Of a stretch of DNA of 64,000 bases, positions 24,906 through 36,789 are shown piece after piece. The first letter of the stretch is position 1. Each line of letters begins with the position of its first letter. The translations under genes were made by a program, and so were the position numbers. Under the pieces are notes generated by a model. It searched no databases. It was not told where the DNA came from and saw only the letters and a list, made by a program, of their open reading frames with translations. This stretch comes from Notolepis coatsorum (taxonomy: Eukaryota > Chordata > Actinopteri > Aulopiformes > Paralepididae): the NCBI GenBank assembly GCA_963971535.1, contig OZ020588.1:125682846-125746845 (forward strand), in the 5' to 3' direction.

Positions 24906-25974
24906 CAAAAACACAATAATTTTTTTTAAACGTTACTGGTTAATGTCGACTAACGTTAGGTGGTATTAACTGCCAACTGAAGAACTCGGCACAAGCCCAG
25001 CTCTATGACCAACAGATGTCTTTCAGCCATTTATAATCTAAATCAGAAATGTATGAAAACCAATGGTGTCATGCACCTCCAAGCCTCCAGGCTTCCCGTC
25101 TTCTATAACCCTTGGTTTCTCTCACTCTATCCCAACCTAGCTACTCTCTCTCTCTCCTAAGTATAGGGTAGGGTGCAGGTGTGTGAAGACCACAGGAGCA
25201 GCTGATTGACATCTACCGGCTGATTAGTGTGGGTGTAATCTATATTGTATGTTTATTTATTTCTTTATTCCGCCCGATATTTGTCCAGTAACCCCTGCCA
25301 GAGCTTTCACACCCCACACAAGTGTAAGGTATCAAAACGAACGGCTTGGTCCAACTCGAGTTGCTATTACTTTCTGGAAAGTTTCACAGCACCGTTTGGC
25401 TACAAATCGACTTTAAACGGGAAATTGTGGTCAAGGGAATGAATGGCGGAATGTAAATAACTAGTGTAGAAACTGCATTTCTTTGTTTTCCCTTCACCTT
25501 TTGTAAATTGCGACAGTGATCAAAATTTTGGACGTAGATATAAAAACAACACACCAAAACGATCACACGACTGTGCCCTCGCTCACAAAAGAAAAGTAAA
25601 TGGAATTGGACATTTCTATCTCAACCATTTCTTTGACAGTCATGCTCCACATAGACACGAATGGGCTCTCCACTCTAGCTGAAATCTGTGATTTTACCAT
25701 TCCTTCCCTTGTTTTCCGATTGCCACACAGGCCACAATTGTGGACGGAATTACAGAATATCGCACATAACCCTTCAGGAAGGTCCTCAAGTGCTCATATT
25801 AAAAATACTAAGCTTCATCTCTTATCGTTTTGCTTTAATCATCGTGAGAGTGAAGGAAGCACAGCCTCATTGAAATACATTGGGGATAGATTTGTGTCAG
25901 TTAGGATTTTAATCAACCAGGTGTGCATGACTCAGAGGGAGGTGTCAATCAACTGAGTACTGCCATGACCTAGC
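24906..25974. other. No gene seen
   Basis: Includes a short TCTC-rich run near 25145. The frames present are short and without recognisable motifs or splice signals. Confidence 0.5.
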
Positions 25975-27610
25975 CATGACCTCTCAGGGGATTACCCCTT
26001 GATCCTTAGGCCGCACCCCCTTTTTGTATCTTTTGAACCATTTGTCGTAGAGACTTGCAGGTTGTGCTATTGTACTCAGTAGGGATATCCTCTTTCATTG
26101 GTCTATGTTGACCACGCCCCCATTGTTAGGATCCTCCCCCTTCGGGGGATTAACGCTTGATCATTAGGTCACGCCCTATTTTTGTATCTTTTGAACCGTT
26201 TGTCGTAGAGACTTGCTGCTAAACGAACAATGAATGAACACTACACAACAACAACCACCAAACGCACATAGCACACACATCCACACGCACACACTCACTT
26301 TAAACAAACACACTGTAGCACCCACTCCACACACTTATAGCACACACCCACTTTAAACAAACACACTGTAGCACCCACTCCCCACACTTTATATTTATGG
26401 ATGAAGGATTGCACTACAACTCGTACACCTTACTGTAAATTGTACCTAAAATTGTACCTCATCCCATTTCTGCTTTGCACTAGATAGTACTGTACATTAG
26501 TACACTGCATAGTATTGTGTATTGTATATTATATGGTAACTCAGAACATTGTACATATGTCTATACCGAACACTGTGACCTCATTTTCTTCTTCTAAATT
26601 CATGCTATATTATGTTATTATGTTATTTGATACTATCTTGTCTAGCACAGTCTCTGGAGCGTAACAGTAAGAAGCATTTTGTATGAAAGTATTCTGTACT
26701 TCTGTATGACAACTATTAAAGAACTTGAACTTGACTTGCGGGTTGTGCTATTGTACTCAGTAGGGATATCCTCTTTCACTGGTCTATGTTGACCATGCCC
26801 CCATTGGTCGGCTCCTCCCCCTTCAGGGGATTAACCCTTGATCCTTAGGCCGCGCCCCCTTTTTGTATCTTTTGAACCGTTTGTCATAGAGACTTGCGGG
26901 TTGTGCTATTGTACTCAGTAGGGATATCCTCTTTCATTGGTCTATGTTGACCACGCCCCCATGGTTCGGCTCCTCCCTCTTTGTGTATCTTTTTAACCGT
27001 TTGTCGTAGAGACTTGCGGGTTGTGCCATTGTACTCAGTAGGGATATCCTCTTTCATTGGTCTATGTTGACCACACCCCCATGGGTTGGCTCCTCCCCCT
27101 TTGTGTATCTTTTGAACCGTTTGTCATAGAGACTTGCGGGTTGTGCCATTGTACTCAATAGGGATATCCTCTTTCATTGGTCTATGTTAACCACTCCCCT
27201 GATCCTTAGACCACGCCCCCTTTTTGTATCTTTTGAACCATTTGTCGTAGAGACTTGCGGGTTGTGCCATTGTACTCAGTAGGGATATCCTCTTTCATTG
27301 GTCTATGTTGACCATGCCCCCATGATTTGGTTCCCCCCTTTTTGCATCTTTTGAACCGTTTGTTGTAGAGACTTGCGGGTTGTGCCATTGTACTCAGTAG
27401 GGATATCCTCTTTCATTGGTCAATGTTGACCACTTCCCTGATATTTAGGCCACGCCCCCTTTTTGTATACTTTGAACCGTTTGTCATAGAGACTTGCGGG
27501 TTGTACCATTGTACTCAGTAGGGATATCCTCTTTCATTGGTCTATATTGACCACGTCTTTAGGCCGTGCCCCCTTTTTGTATATTTTTAACCGTTTGTCA
27601 TAGAGACTCG
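25975..27610 (+). repeat. Satellite-like array of about 120-bp units, 8 copies
   Basis: The landmark GGGATATCCTCTTTCA recurs at about 26082, 26763, 26921, 27041, 27161, 27282, 27399 and 27521. The spacing is 118-122 bp except for one 158-bp unit and one interrupted unit. Longer units carry an extra GGGGATTAACCCTTGATCC segment. A 516-bp LINE end is inserted between the first two landmarks. Confidence 0.95.
26217..26732 (+). mobile_element. Non-LTR 3' end inserted in the satellite array
   Basis: Flanked by GACTTGC duplications (26210-26216 and 26733-26739) within one satellite unit. It ends in a GTATTCTGTACTTCTGTATG block followed by AACTATTAAAGAACTTGAAC. It is homologous to the minus-strand copy at 28400-28940 and to the inner arms of the palindrome at 12126-12374. 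A 5'-truncated LINE by structure. Confidence 0.8.
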
Positions 27611-28165
27611 CGAGAGATCCTCTCCCATTGGCCGGCGGTGCACAGGCACCACCCACACTTTCACAATTTCCCCGGCGGAATTGTCTAGTTACTCTTCCTA
27701 TTTATATCTGGCTCAGATGTTGTTTCTTCTCCTTCTTGCTTGCAGTTCGTTACCTGGCTCCACACCTTGTTCCCGTGTCTTGGATCCCTGTGTATGACCT
27801 CCGCCTGCCAGACCATTCTCTCCATGTGTATCCCTGGACAGTTTGAGAACCCGCTCCTGGCTACAACCCTCCGCTCGTCTGACTACCCTACGGATCGCTA
27901 CTTCCTGGGCCGTATAAGAACCCGCTCCTGGCTACCCCCCCCTGCTCGTCTGACTACCCTGCACCCACTCACTCCCTAGACAGTTTGAGAATCCGCTCCC
28001 GGCTACAACCCTCCACTGGTCTGACTACCCTGATCCTTGTTCACTCCCTGGACTGCCTAGTGACCTGGTTCCATTACTCTTCTTTTCTAATTAAATACAC
28101 CCGTCATTTGGGTTTACTCTGATTCCACATCGTCTCTGCATGTTTGTGTCTGCATCTGTGTTCTG
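27611..28165 (+). repeat. LTR-like or promoter-like segment with internal triplication
   Basis: A CCCATTGG box, a TATTTATATCTGG box, then three partial copies of TTTGAGAACCCGCTCCTGGC (near 27841, 27917 and 27983), and an AATTAAATACA near 28090. This order fits a retroelement LTR, but I could not place its ends. Confidence 0.35.
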
Positions 28166-28399
28166 GCTTAGTTAAACTATTACAAATGGAGGGTAGGCCT
28201 ATCTGTAAATGACAGACCAGTATTACAATATTAATTGTAAGTGTGCGTAAAACAAAATACCTAATGTTACCACTGACTTGTCGCCACCACATCTACTTGC
28301 ATGCTTTGGATGTTTAAATATTACACATGAGAAATGAGATCTGATCACACTGCAGACAAAATGCAGACAACAAGAACGCATATAAACACCAGTTTGTTT

Positions 28400-28940
28400 C
28401 AAGTTTCAAGTTTCTTTAATAGTTGTCATACAGAAGTACAGAATACTTTCATACAAAATGCTTCTTACTGGTACGCTCCAGAGACTGTGCTAGACAAGAT
28501 AAGTATCAAATAACATAGTATAGCATGTCAATTAGAAGTAGAAAATGAGGTCACAGTGTTCAGTATAGACATATGTACAATGTTCGATGCAGAATAGACG
28601 TAACTGAGTTACCATATAATATACAATACTATGCAGTGTACTAATATACAATACTATATAGTGCAAAGCAGAAATGGGATGAGGTACAATTTAGGTACAA
28701 TTTACAGTAAGGTGTACGAGTTGTAGTGCAATCCTTTATCAATAAATATAAAGTGTGGGGAGTGGGTGCTACAGTGTGTTTGTTTAAAGTGAGTGTGTGC
28801 TATAAAGTGTGGGGAGTGGGTGCTACAGTGTGTTTGTTTAAAGTGAGTGTGTGCGTGTGGATGTGTGTGCTATGTGCGTTTGATGGTTGTTGTGTAGTGT
28901 TCATTGTTCGTTGAGCAGCCTGATGGCCTGGGGATAGAAG
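28400..28940 (-). mobile_element. Non-LTR 3' end, antisense, including the last codons of its ORF
   Basis: The reverse complement of this stretch matches 26217-26732 and extends further 5', where it reads a LINE-like C-terminal sequence with FYPQAIRLLNEQ followed by a stop. Contains a duplicated segment (AGTGTGGGGAGTGGGTGC, twice, near 28752 and 28807). Confidence 0.7.
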
Positions 28941-29351
28941 CAGGTGTAAACAAAAGGGCGAGATCTATAAAGGGTGAGATAATATATCCAGATACAGATT
29001 GTATGTTAAAACGAGGTGCAAATGGAGTCATTGTGTATTTAAAAAGAATATATGTATGTCTGTCTGATAATTGTTATTATTTAAACAAAAAATAACATAC
29101 AATGTTTTAATCACACAGTAGGGGAATAGTAATCTCTGCTACAGGCTGAATTCTCACAGCTCTGTTAACTGCAGGTGGGCCGTAAGTAGCTTTATATGTA
29201 GATTGTTAGAGGTGGTTAATTTCCTGATATCTCAGAGTAGTTGCAGATCAGAAAATTCATAATTCACCGAGCAGTATGTGGAGCACCTCTGTGTATAAAG
29301 CACTCAGTGGATAAATTGTCAACCAAAACAGGGACGGATGTGTCCCAATCA

Positions 29352-30450
<1,099 letters not shown>

Positions 30451-30649
30451 ATATGTGTGTGTCTAATACAATTAAATATTAAATAAAAGTGAATGAAGGA
30501 ATGAACAAATGTATTAATACATTAATGAAACACTAATACACATGACAAGATCATGCATATATTTTGCTTCAGTTAATAGTGCAGAAGACACTGGCCTCCA
30601 TCTGGTTTGCCACTCATCTCAATGCTACAGGTTCAGCATGTCAACATCC

Positions 30650-30973
30650 ACATTTCAAAGGTACCCAGCGTTCCATTAGGGTTTCACACACTCACGCGGC
30701 GGGGTTTGAAAGCTTGGCATTTCTAATAAGCATTTTAAATATATTTTATAAACTGGTAAACAGTGCATTATTTCCGGCGTTGGGTGCATGATGCGCATGC
30801 GCTGTGATCACAGCACAGGCGCACCAGGCAGTCAAATATGGAAATACAGCCGTTTTGAGCAGTGTTGACCAGTTTATAAAAAATATTTATGTTGTTTATT
30901 AGCAACGCCGAGCTTTCAAACCCTGCCGCATGTGTGTGAAACCCTAATGGAACGCTGGGTACCCTTGAAATGT
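30650..30973. mobile_element. MITE with about 115-bp inverted arms
   Basis: Left arm ACATTTCAAAGGTACCCAGC and right arm its inverse (GCTGGGTACCCTTGAAATGT). The arms match over about 115 bp around a short centre. Related sequence occurs at 63556-63635 and 63959-64000 (TTTTGAGCAGTGTTGACCAG). Confidence 0.88.
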
Positions 30974-30999
30974 CTATGTGATATATTTTGGACCCACCA

Positions 31000-31190
31000 C
31001 TCGCTTTTAAGCAGTGCTTGATGTGCACATTAACATGGCTAGTAACATGGGAGCCAGTGACTGCATATTCGAGCCCCTGGCTTGGATCGCAGTCACAAAA
31101 GGGGCTAGGAATTGGCATAACGACTAACATTGGAATTGGGAGAAAAATGGAGAAAAAGGAGGGGGGGAAATATATAAAAAAAAAAAAAAT
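31000..31190 (+). mobile_element. SINE-like fragment
   Basis: Contains ATTCGAGCCCC (B-box-like) and ends in GGAATTGGGAGAAAAATGG then an A-rich run, the same tail type as the SINE at 22477-22950. No A-box or target duplication identified. Confidence 0.45.
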
Positions 31191-31248
31191 TACATGATTG
31201 TAGCATTATAATCATAAATTCGTACATACATTAGGAGAAAATACCAAC

Positions 31249-33087
31249 CTTCTTGAAGATCACAAGATGCTGCTCTTCGTTGGACGCCAACACCTTCCCT
31301 GGTCTCTTCCGACCCTGAGCAGAGTGCAACAGCAGTAGAATCGATGAGAGGTCACTGTCCCAACCTGTAACGATACAAGTTGGATGTTAAGACACTTGAA
31401 TTATGTAGACCATAAACAAAATTCAGTCAATCTGCAATGTCAGCAGTATTTTTACAAAATAAGATAAAAGACAGCAGTTCATCACAAGAAGCTCTGCCAC
31501 TCAAAATATGAATATACAGTACCAGTAAAAAGCTTGGATGCACTCATTCAAGTGAATGGGAAGATAACTTTTGACTGGTTGATTGTTACGAATGGCGCGT
31601 TTCGTTGGCATGGTGGAGTGTGGAACCCAATTGCAGCAGATAACAGAGAGATAATTAACAGGAGGCAGGAGACAGCGTTGTGACGATAACAAGGTTTACT
31701 CAAACCTTGACTGACACACAGGTAACATGAAACAATGAACCAGCAAGTGTATGCTGGCCCAGAACACCTAAATAAAAACACTCATTAGAGACAGAGGGTA
31801 ATTACTAACAGGACACAGGTGTGGTAGACAGAACTAACAGAATACATAGCACACAGGGGAAAACAATAACAATTGTACAAACTGAGACATACAAGACTAA
31901 AACACATTTACAAAACACAGACAGTATGGACACAAGACTAACACAGTGGAAATAATAAAGACAACATAGACAACGAATATATCAAACATAAATGACAGCA
32001 AATAATGTTAATCAGGTGAGTGAGCTGATGCCAGATCTGCCACATCTGGATCAGCCCACCGGTTGGCAATGTTGTAGTGTGAAGTAGTGTCTTGAAGGGG
32101 GGTTGTAAATGTCCAAAACCTGGACCAGCCGAACCGGGAGGAGGGTTGCCGTCTGGTCCAGCAGGATCGGGTGAAGCGTTACAGTTGATAATACAAAATG
32201 TCCTTGTACATTTTTCACAGAAGTTCTTGAGTGAAAAACAACAAGAATGGTATGCTCAAAAACAGCTTACCAATGTCAGCATCCACTTCAGTGTCATCCT
32301 CAGGAGGATCAGCTGTCAGCAGGAGCTCTTGAAGCTCACTGGTGGATGGAAGCCGTCTGCATTGTTGGATGATCTTTTTCTTGTATGTGGTCGGCCACCT
32401 TTCCAGAAGCTTGCCTGATACACCCTCTCCAAACATCAGAACGAAATCCTGTTCAACCTGGAGAGGGGGGATTGGGGGACAATTTCAGGATTTCACAGCC
32501 AACCAAGGTCAGTGGGTGCTAGTTGAGGTACAATACATCTACCGTCTATCATTCAAGTGTCACAAAATGGTCAAAATAATGGCAGATAATTACCAAGCCC
32601 TTGACGTCTTGGAAACGTGGAAAGTCAGACAGTATGCTGCTTGACTGCTGGGGGTCGAGGACCTTGTTGTGCCTATAGTCAAATGTCAGTTTCATCTTGT
32701 TCTTCACTGTGTCTTCAGCTGAATGTTTCATTAGTGAGATTGCTTCCTTGCACTCCTCTTCGCTCAGGGCAATCTCTGGAACAACATGGGAATCTCGTCT
32801 GGCAGTTGGTCCTCCTCCACGAGATGGTTGTCCACAGGATTCTACAGAATATGGGGGAAAAAACACAAAAAATCTACCAAGGCCTGATTGATGGAGTTCT
32901 GCAGGTGCAGGTTTATACAGTAATCAATAATGCTGCTTGTTTTGTTAATCACCTCATTGTACTCAAGATATGAATTATTAGTGTTACCTCCAAATGATGA
33001 TCGTTTGTCTTTAGCAGCGGTTCTCTGAATAGTTTTAATCCTCCAGGCCAAGTACCCACTGCCACTCTCGCCATCATAATAATGCTC
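31249..33087 (-). CDS. Host gene of unknown function, four internal exons (partial)
   Basis: Four minus-strand exons with GT/AG borders and fully compatible phases: 33087-32988 (100 bp, EHYYDGESGSGYLAWRIKTI), 32841-32594 (248 bp, SEEECKEAISLMKHSAED to FPRFQDVKGL), 32457-32271 (187 bp, VEQDFVLMFGEGVSGKLLER) and 31364-31249 (116 bp, GWDSDLSSILLLLHSAQGRK). The joined codons have no stop. The pattern (GYLAWR, EEC.EAI, FPRF.D..GL, DF..LFG, WDSD, GRKR) resembles a family of large uncharacterised, often multi-copy teleost proteins, some annotated as SAMD3-like; this is from memory and no search was run. The first exons and the C-terminal part are not visible here: MITE, SINE and satellite sequence occupy the neighbourhood. 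It may be a live gene with long introns or a decaying copy; the open, phased exons favour recent function. Confidence 0.7.
31584..32183 (-). mobile_element. Solo LTR in an intron of the minus-strand host gene
   Basis: Bounded by TGTTACG and CGTTACA and flanked by GTTGAT (31578-31583 and 32184-32189). On the minus strand the 3' part reads CTGCAATTGGGTTCCACACT, common near the end of fish Ty3/gypsy LTRs, preceded by a GAGTAAACC polyadenylation-like signal. It lies between the exons at 32271-32457 and 31249-31364, in the sense orientation of the gene. Confidence 0.78.
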
Positions 33088-33319
33088 CTTGGAGGGTGAA
33101 AGATAACAAAAACAGACACTTCAGATTTAAAAGTGAAAAACAGCATGCTCTGGTAGGATAAAAAATGTATCAACATTGCCACAACCATTACTGTGTGCAA
33201 CTCACATATCACTGTACAAATTTACCAGCATTTCACAACATTTAACAGTATTATCTTACAGTAACATATTGTAATTAAGGCCTCCTGTAATATCCCAACA
33301 AATACATGTAAAAAAGACA

Positions 33320-33830
33320 GTATCTTTTGATTTCACATTATATTATTCTTATTTCACAATAAAATACCCCAATCGAAATCCTCTGTAATATCACATCAGA
33401 TCTTGTAATCTCACAATAGCATATCAACATATCACATTATATTATTCTTATTTCACAATAAAATACCGCAATCAAAATCCTCTGTAATATCACATCAGAT
33501 GTTGTAATCTCACAGTAGCATATGAATATTTCACATTATTTATTTATTATTTCACAATAAAATATTGCAATCAAAATCCTCTGTAATATCACACCACATT
33601 TTGTAATCTCACAGTAGCATATGAATATTTCACATAATTTATTTATTATTTCACAATAAGATATTGTAATTTTATAAAAAAACAAGACGAAAGTCTTTCT
33701 CTGTAATATCACATCAACTGTTGTAATCTCACAATAGCATATCAACATATCACATTAAATTATTCTTATTTCACAATAAAATATTGTAATTTTATACAAA
33801 ACAAGACGAAAGTTTTTCTCTGGTCTGCAT
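33320..33830 (-). repeat. Tandem repeat with units of about 105-120 bp
   Basis: Four to five units built of TATTTCACAATAAAATA, CTCTGTAATATCACATCA and TTGTAATCTCACAATAGC. The last units contain AAACAAGACGAAAGT, a piece of the LINE 3' region at 37560 and 39737, so LINE sequence was captured into the array. Confidence 0.88.
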
Positions 33831-34111
33831 CCCCTCGATTGCTAAAGCACAATTTCTAGATCTCTGAGCACAATGACCAGTTGCCTAAACACTTTTAATA
33901 AATCAGGCCCCCAGGACACATTTCACCCCAATCTCAGATTTCACAAAACTCTGAACACATTGGCATTTGCCAAAACACACGTTGCAGACCTCTAAACACA
34001 TTCGCACTTACTCTAAACACTTCCGCACTTGCTAAAACACACGTTGCACAACACATTCTCATTCACTGAACACATTTTGCTCACACGATGCAAAATGGTA
34101 GACTCAATCAT

Positions 34112-34408
34112 CAAAAAAAGGGGGGTCTGTGCGGGGGCCCCGCACAGACCCCCGCACAGACCCCCCCACAGGCCCCCCACAGGTTCCCCCACAGGCCCCC
34201 GCACAGACCCCTCCACAGGCCCTCCCACAGGCCCCTGCACAGGCCCCCGCACAGACCCCCCACAGGCCCCCCCACAGGCCCCCGCACAGACCCCCCCACA
34301 GGCCCCCCACAGGCCTTCCACAGGCCCCCCCACAGGCCCCCGCACAGACCCCTCCACAGGCCCCTCCACAGGCCCCTGCACAGGCCCCCCACAGGCCCCC
34401 CACAGGGT
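34112..34408 (+). repeat. C-rich minisatellite (CCCCCGCACAGA / CCCCCCACAGGC)
   Basis: Roughly 12-15-bp units of CCCC(C)GCACAGAC and CCCCCCACAGGC with strong C/G strand skew, including an inverted start (GGGGGTCTGTGCGGGGGCCC). Proline/threonine- or glycine-rich frames through it are artefacts. Confidence 0.95.
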
Positions 34409-34429
34409 TGCTAGGGTGTTTCTAAATGA

Positions 34430-36460
34430 TGCCATTCGTTGTTTCAGGCGTACATGTCGGAAGGTGGAGCGTTTATGGAAATCCACAAAACTCCAAGTCC
34501 ACCGCCTCCACTACAAGGAACTGTTAACCGATTTTAACAATATGGTCAAGGACGCGAGAGTCTCCTATTTTTCCAATCTGATTAGAACCAGTAAGCGAAA
34601 TCCAACATTTTTATTTGACACCATCGCCAATATTGTCACCCCCGCTCCCCCGGTTGTACCCATATTCTCAAACAAGGATTGTAGTGATTTCCTCTCCTTC
34701 TTTGAGAACAAGGTTGAATATGTTAGGGCCAACATCATCCCCTCCCTCACTTTCCCTCCAACCACACCCTCCCGCCCATCAATTCTTAATGATTTCCTTC
34801 CCCTCTCCCTGACTGACCTGATAAAACTAGTGGGATCTATGAAAACCTCCTCAAGCCCATTAGATATCATACCGACATGCATGCTAAAAAATGAAGGCGT
34901 ACTCACCTCCATTGCTCCGTGTCTGGTTGCCATTATAAACTGGTTGTGTCCCAGTATATTTTAAACAAGCAGTTGTTCAGCCTCTCTTAAATAAGCTAAA
35001 CCTTGATCCGTCCCTCCCCAAAAATTATAGGCCCATATCAAAATTTCAGTTCATCTAAAAAATCACTGAAAAGGTTGTTGCCATTCAACTCACTGCTGCC
35101 TTAAATGCACACTCCATTTTTGACAAATTCCAATCTGGTTTCCGTCAGAAGCATTCTACCGAAACAGCCCTCCTCAGAGTCTCAAATGACATCATGAGAT
35201 CATCTGACGAGGGAAAATGTTCTGTTCTGGTGCTATTGGACTTAACTGCAGCTTTTGATACAGTCGACTACTGCATTTTGATCGAAAGGCTGAGGCAGTG
35301 GGCTGGCATCACTTGGAGTGTGCTGGACTGGTTCTCCTCCTATCTGCAAGATAGGAGTTTTTCTGTGTCTACTGGCACTTTCACATCCGAAACTGCTCCA
35401 TTGTCCTGTGGTGTGCCCCAGGGTTCTGTGCTGGCTCCTACTCTGTTTGTACTTTACATGCTCCCCCTGGGAGTAATCATTAGTCAATTCAAAGAGGTCT
35501 CTTATCATTTCTACGCTGACGATATCCAATTATATGTCTCTTTCAAGCCTGAACAAACTGACAAATTATCTGCCCTCTTTGACTGCCTGACTGCTGTCAA
35601 GGATTGGATAGCAAACAACTTCCTTCAGTTAAACGCAGAAAAAACTGAGGTTCTTATTATAAGCTCAGAAAAAGTCACCTCAGAAGTTGCCACATGCATG
35701 GGGACCCTCTCAACAAATCTGAGGCCCAAGCTCAGAAACCTTGTTGTGATCTTTGACCAGCAGATGCGCTTTGATCACCACATTAGATCTCTGACACGTA
35801 CCTGTTTTTTCCATCTACGAAATATTGCCAAACTCCAATCTGTTGTGTCCCAGGTAGAGCTGGAAATGATTATTCATGCTTTTGTTTCATCCCGCCTGGA
35901 CTATTGTAACTCCCTTTTCACTTGCCTCAATGCATCCACTTTGGGCCGGCTACAAATGGTCCAAAACGCAGCCGCTAGGCTGCTGACTAGGTCCAGAAAA
36001 TATTGCCACATCACTCCCATCTTAGTTTCCCTTCACTGGCTCCCCATCAAATTCAGAATTCACTTTAAGGTTCTGGTCATCACCTATAGAGCACTCCTTG
36101 GTCAGGCACCTGCCTACATCTGCGACCTACTGCGTCCATACACCACGAACATATCGCTCAGGTCATCTGACCAGGGCTTGCTGGCTGTCCCCCTGTCTAG
36201 ATTGAAGAAAAAAGGGGACGAGCATTCGAAACCGTGGCCCCCAGGTTGTGGAATGCTCTGCCCTTGGACCTTAGATCTGTGGTCTCTGTAAACACATTTA
36301 AAAAGCAGCTAAAAACTGTGCTGTTTAAACAGGCGTTTGGCGAATTATGTAAATCTTTTATGTCTTTTGATCTGTTTTGGTTTTTCCTGATCTTTCACGT
36401 TTTTAATTATTTTCTTTTACCATGCTGCTATCTTTTACATTTTATTGATGTTTTTACTAT
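34430..36460 (+). pseudogene. LINE reverse transcriptase ORF with frameshifts
   Basis: The first frame (to 34964) encodes a pre-RT region (KDARVSYFSNLI, SSPLDIIPTCMLK). Reading then moves frame; the segment with NYRPIS holds an in-frame stop shortly afterwards (near 35055), and a frame with FRQKHSTETALL leads into 35194-36291. This last part contains the RT core: LLDLTAAFDTVD (motif A), GVPQGSVLAP and catalytic FYADD near 35510-35525. The C-terminal LHWLPIKFRIHFKVL block is typical of L2/CR1/Rex1 clades. Another shift near 36225 puts the last residues (WNALPLDLRS) in a different frame. Inactive; the endonuclease domain is absent. Confidence 0.88.
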
Positions 36461-36506
36461 GTGAAGCACTTTGTGACCCTGGTCTGTGAAAGGTGCTATA
36501 TAAATA

Positions 36507-36509
36507 AAC

Positions 36510-36576
<67 letters not shown>
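36507..36576 (+). repeat. (ACTT)n microsatellite, LINE tail
   Basis: About 17 ACTT units immediately after the LINE 3' end; interpreted as the LINE's own tail, possibly expanded. Confidence 0.95.
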
Positions 36577-36789
36577 GCAGTGACGAATTACTGCGAGTTG
36601 CCCTGGAGGGCAAGAAGGACCAGCGCACTACCCCTAGGTTAGTAAATCCTAGGCCCCATCCACTCCCTCTGCTAAAGCTCCACTCTAATACTCCTGCACT
36701 AAAGTCAGGGATTTAGTTGGACTCAGATCTGCTGCGTTCCCCCCTACGTGGTGACAGTGTACATCTACTCTCATAAAGAAGGGATAATC

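Larger units (their letters stand above)
34425..36576 (+). mobile_element. L2/CR1-like LINE, 5'-truncated, with ACTT tail
   Basis: Pre-RT and RT coding sequence is followed by a short 3' region ending GGTGCTATATAAATAAACTT and an (ACTT)n run at 36507-36576. Terminal simple repeats and the CTATATAAATAAA motif are characteristic of L2-type LINEs. The 5' end is truncated against the C-rich minisatellite. Confidence 0.88.

Noticed and set aside
32092..32973. Plus-strand frames of 100-118 codons
   Set aside because: They are antisense to well-phased minus-strand exons and contain no family motifs.
34013..34486. Gly- and Pro-rich frames up to 157 codons
   Set aside because: They follow the C-rich minisatellite in all frames; only the part after about 34430 in one plus frame is LINE-coding.
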